Part shown: positions 62,601 through 64,000 of the stretch, in pieces
Layout of the letters: every line of letters starts with the position of its first letter
Numbering within the stretch: position 1 is the first letter of the stretch
Assembly: GCA_964202895.1 (NCBI GenBank)
Contig: CAXNJM010000001.1
Span: 682,001-746,000 of the forward strand
From: JAJTDS01 sp964202895
GTDB taxonomy: Bacteria; Pseudomonadota; Alphaproteobacteria; Rickettsiales; UBA1997
DNA: 64,000 nt
Direction: 5' to 3'
Notes under the pieces: model-generated
Told to the model about the DNA's origin: nothing
Database searches by the model: none
Seen by the model: the letters and a program-made list of their open reading frames with translations, nothing else
Position numbers and translations under genes: made by a program

Positions 62601-64000
62601 TTTGACTTTTGGCGATAGACCGCCTTTTAAACCATCCAGCTTAATCTGAAAATGATTAAGCCAAATTGAGTTATTCAGGTTATTATCTTGATTTGTAGCA
62701 TTTATGTTATAGGTGCTTTCTTTGATTACTTGAAAACCAAAACTCTCAAGAATAGGCATTAAATCTGATAATATAAGCTCCTTTTCTAGAGAATAAATTT
62801 TTAGATCGCAATATTTATCATTTTCAACGGTAGAAATTTGATAAAGATTAAATATTACTTTATTGTTGGCGATTGCCAATTCAATGTTTTCGATGTCTTT
62901 TACTGCATCTTCAGCACTAAAACGATTGCTATAGCTTATTGAGAAAGAATTTTTATATTTTGTTAAAATTTTAAATCTCTGCTCAGCACAAAAATATTGA
63001 TTTATTGCCTCTTGCAGATCGTCGCTCCAAGGGCGAGTCATTTTTTCAATTACCTTCTCAACTTCTAACTCATTGTTTTTGATTAAGCCATTATTGGTAC
63101 GAATAATAACATGATATCTTACCAATCTTGATTCTGTTATTTCAAGAAATGAATCAGCAAACTCACCTTGATATATTTCAACTAAATAATTTTTGATATA
63201 ATCTCGCATCGAGGAGTTGGTTCTTTCCCTCGGCATATAAATTAAACAACTTACAAAACGATTAAATTTATCGTGACGGGCAAAAAATTTAACTTGAGAA
63301 CGACCACAAATTGCCACAATTCCGGTAGAAATTCTTAATAAATCTGCTACATCAATTTGAAACAATTCATCTCTTGGATAAGATTCAACTATAGAAAGAA
63401 GCTCTTTGTGGTTATGGCTTCCTGCTATAAATCCAGAATCTTTGATTACTTGAGAAATTTTATGTCTTACCAATGGAATTGAGGAAGAAGCCTGATTATA
63501 TGCCATTGATGTAAATAAACCAACAAAGCGATATTCTCCTATAACTTCTCCCGATTGATTAAATTTTTGAATTCTAATTCTTTCTGCATTAGTGACACGA
63601 TGAACTCTTGAACGATAGCGAGATTTTAATATCTCGATAACATAAGGATTTTTAACCGAATTATCAACTTCGGCTGTTGATAAATTGGCAACTAAAGGTC
63701 TTAACTCTTCGTATTTTGAATTAAAGACCCCTAAATTTGAGTCTTTTACTTCAACCAGAACACATTCCCCTGTTTTTTGCTTTTTAATATTAAACTCTCT
63801 GCTACCTAGAAAAATAAAGTTTCCTTCGTTGATCCAAGAAATAAAATTTTGTATTTCTTGATAATCTTTTTGTGTAAATTTTTTTAATTTAGAGATGGCA
63901 GAGTTTTTTTGCAAGGAAACGACCTCCTCTTGTGCTTTTTTAGAAGTTTCGACCATTAATTTCCAGTCTTGCACCACTAAATTCACTGTCTCAACAATTT
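59631..64000 (-). CDS. gdh: NAD-specific glutamate dehydrogenase, large type (N-terminus outside the window)
   Basis: The frame is open through the window edge, so the GTG at 63986 is not the true start (the codons before it read IVET). About 1,455 residues are visible; the GDH2 family is usually about 1,600, so perhaps 100-150 are missing. The N-terminal part contains ACT-like regulatory sequence. The catalytic core is GGLRWSDRHEDFRTEVLGLV, then KAQNTKNAVIVPVGSKGGFV with the active lysines, TAIGIGDLSGDVFGNGM for NAD and RVNTDAMDNSAGVDCSDHEV. It deaminates glutamate to 2-oxoglutarate, letting the cell burn amino acids, and is common in Rickettsiales. Confidence 0.96.
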   Translation of the reverse strand, partial: IVETVNLVVQDWKLMVETSKKAQEEVVSLQKNSAISKLKKFTQKDYQEIQNFISWINEGNFIFLGSREFNIKKQKTGECVLVEVKDSNLGVFNSKYEELRPLVANLSTAEVDNSVKNPYVIEILKSRYRSRVHRVTNAERIRIQKFNQSGEVIGEYRFVGLFTSMAYNQASSSIPLVRHKISQVIKDSGFIAGSHNHKELLSIVESYPRDELFQIDVADLLRISTGIVAICGRSQVKFFARHDKFNRFVSCLIYMPRERTNSSMRDYIKNYLVEIYQGEFADSFLEITESRLVRYHVIIRTNNGLIKNNELEVEKVIEKMTRPWSDDLQEAINQYFCAEQRFKILTKYKNSFSISYSNRFSAEDAVKDIENIELAIANNKVIFNLYQISTVENDKYCDLKIYSLEKELILSDLMPILESFGFQVIKESTYNINATNQDNNLNNSIWLNHFQIKLDGLKGGLSPKVKENFEQAIDLIWLGNANVGLLNRLIIDAEFNWQEVRILRAYTKYIYQAGFRYSQQYIADILVRNLDITKLLIDLFHIKFALSSKNSQTQRLLKIDKLSKQINDNLNNVKDAIDDAVIRQFLAVILATLRTNYCQLNSDKKPKDYVSFKLDCHKIPKLPLPLPFAEIFVYSATMEGVHLRGGKVARGGLRWSDRHEDFRTEVLGLVKAQNTKNAVIVPVGSKGGFVVKKPTTGLTREQILKDGIIAYQTFLRGMLDITDNIVSGKIIHPQNVIIYDQQDPYLVVAADKGTATFSDIANSISEEYKFWLGDAFASGGSVGYDHKKMGITAKGAWISVMRHFREMGIDTQKQDFTAIGIGDLSGDVFGNGMMLSLHIRLIGAFNHLHIFCDPNPDAKKSFAERVRMFNLPRSNWTDYNQELISRGGGIFERSAKIIKLSPEIKKSLDIAVDEISPNELIKAMLKAPADLLWNGGIGTYFKANEESHLDVGDRSNEAVRINANEMRSKVVGEGGNLGFTQKARIAFALNGGRVNTDAMDNSAGVDCSDHEVNIKIALTQAIQSQKITLKQRNKILEDMTDNVAELVLADNRLQTQAISIASYQGSSVLADYSQFLERLEKSGLLNRDIEFLPSKKEIDKRIANQQGLTRPELSVMLAYSKMEIYNSLLQSKLIDDKYFEQELVSYFPKLMQKKFSEEIKSHQLKREIIATQITNFIVNKIGIIFVGKIAQDTGFSISDVIRNIVIATDSFDLKSFWQEIESLDGKASFDLQAEMFLSTNKLLERSVMWLLKNHRSQGLIQDIEKFKDIANNFSSILLSALAKSAIESFDSKVAKLSSQNIDKKLAFKFASINYLASALEIAEIDRQSKFDLATVAKIYFAIGERFSLKWLQLKLSEISSENNWHKLSCKTLIEELYFYQIKITKKIIEDFENKSSKKQDINKNSNIAQLVDSWTTAHQAEIEKFDNFIMELKLYHNFDIAIFVVVLSRLKSIFQ

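Overview
The window is 64 kb of very AT-rich, gene-dense alphaproteobacterial DNA that looks like a Rickettsiales-type, host-associated or reduced genome. The evidence is the gene set: VirB3, VirB4, VirB8 and VirB9 of a P-type type IV secretion system scattered over several loci, an NDUFA12-type complex I subunit beside mlaD, a retropepsin-like protease of the kind known in Rickettsia, a large NAD-dependent glutamate dehydrogenase, and ankyrin, MORN and TPR proteins. It differs from Rickettsia itself in carrying dxs (MEP isoprenoid pathway), trpA, hisC and an SDR-type threonine dehydrogenase. A Midichloria- or Deianiraea-like branch is therefore more plausible than Rickettsiaceae. That placement is inference; no rRNA gene is present.

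Layout. 0-3.6 kb: 5' part of hemW, a DUF192 protein, an LD-carboxypeptidase, virB3, gshB and an acetyltransferase. 3.65-5.94 kb: an accessory islet of palindromic repeats and a broken gene, bounded on the right by parB and containing a second copy of the parB 5' end. 5.9-9.6 kb: parB, hisC, a retropepsin-like protease and a threonine dehydrogenase. 9.7-11 kb: a MORN-repeat protein with a possible cysteine-protease domain and an in-frame amber codon near its end. 11.2-13.3 kb: rpe, a DUF2155 protein, mlaD and NDUFA12 on the minus strand. 13.6-16.9 kb: map, trpA, ruvA and ruvB on the plus strand. 17-23.5 kb: one compact minus-strand run of virB8, virB9, a glutathione transferase, an AmgK-like kinase, an orphan protein and a hybrid sensor kinase. 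23.7-32.4 kb: a Ubi-type monooxygenase, a cupredoxin-like protein, rpoD, dnaG, tRNA-Pro, an exported ankyrin protein and an M48 protease. 32.5-36.7 kb: a small membrane protein, then rpsB, tsf and lnt. 36.7-44 kb: dxs, tRNA-Arg, ugd, miaB, mltG and fabF on the minus strand. 44.4-49.9 kb: a porin-like protein, gltA and a VirB4 with a damaged P-loop. 49.9-53.7 kb: a second repeat-bounded islet holding a TPR protein. 53.7-64 kb: ligA, pdxH, bolA, zapE, murJ and the NAD-glutamate dehydrogenase, which runs off the right edge.

The most striking feature is a 68-bp dispersed element present as six full-length copies and at least two partial copies, confined to the two accessory islets. Each full copy divides without spacers into a closing stem and three hairpin arms, so it can fold as a four-way junction. 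The copies vary only in the loops, and arm 1 keeps a GNRA tetraloop (GAAA or GCAA). Both islets that carry it contain accessory genes (a decayed Lys/Asn-rich gene and a tandemly expanding TPR gene) between ordinary housekeeping genes. Other noteworthy points are a 19-bp hairpin covering the lnt start codon, a structured rpsB leader, a solitary trpA and the co-transcription of virB8-virB9 with a hybrid histidine kinase.

All calls are from reading sequence and motifs. No database search was possible.
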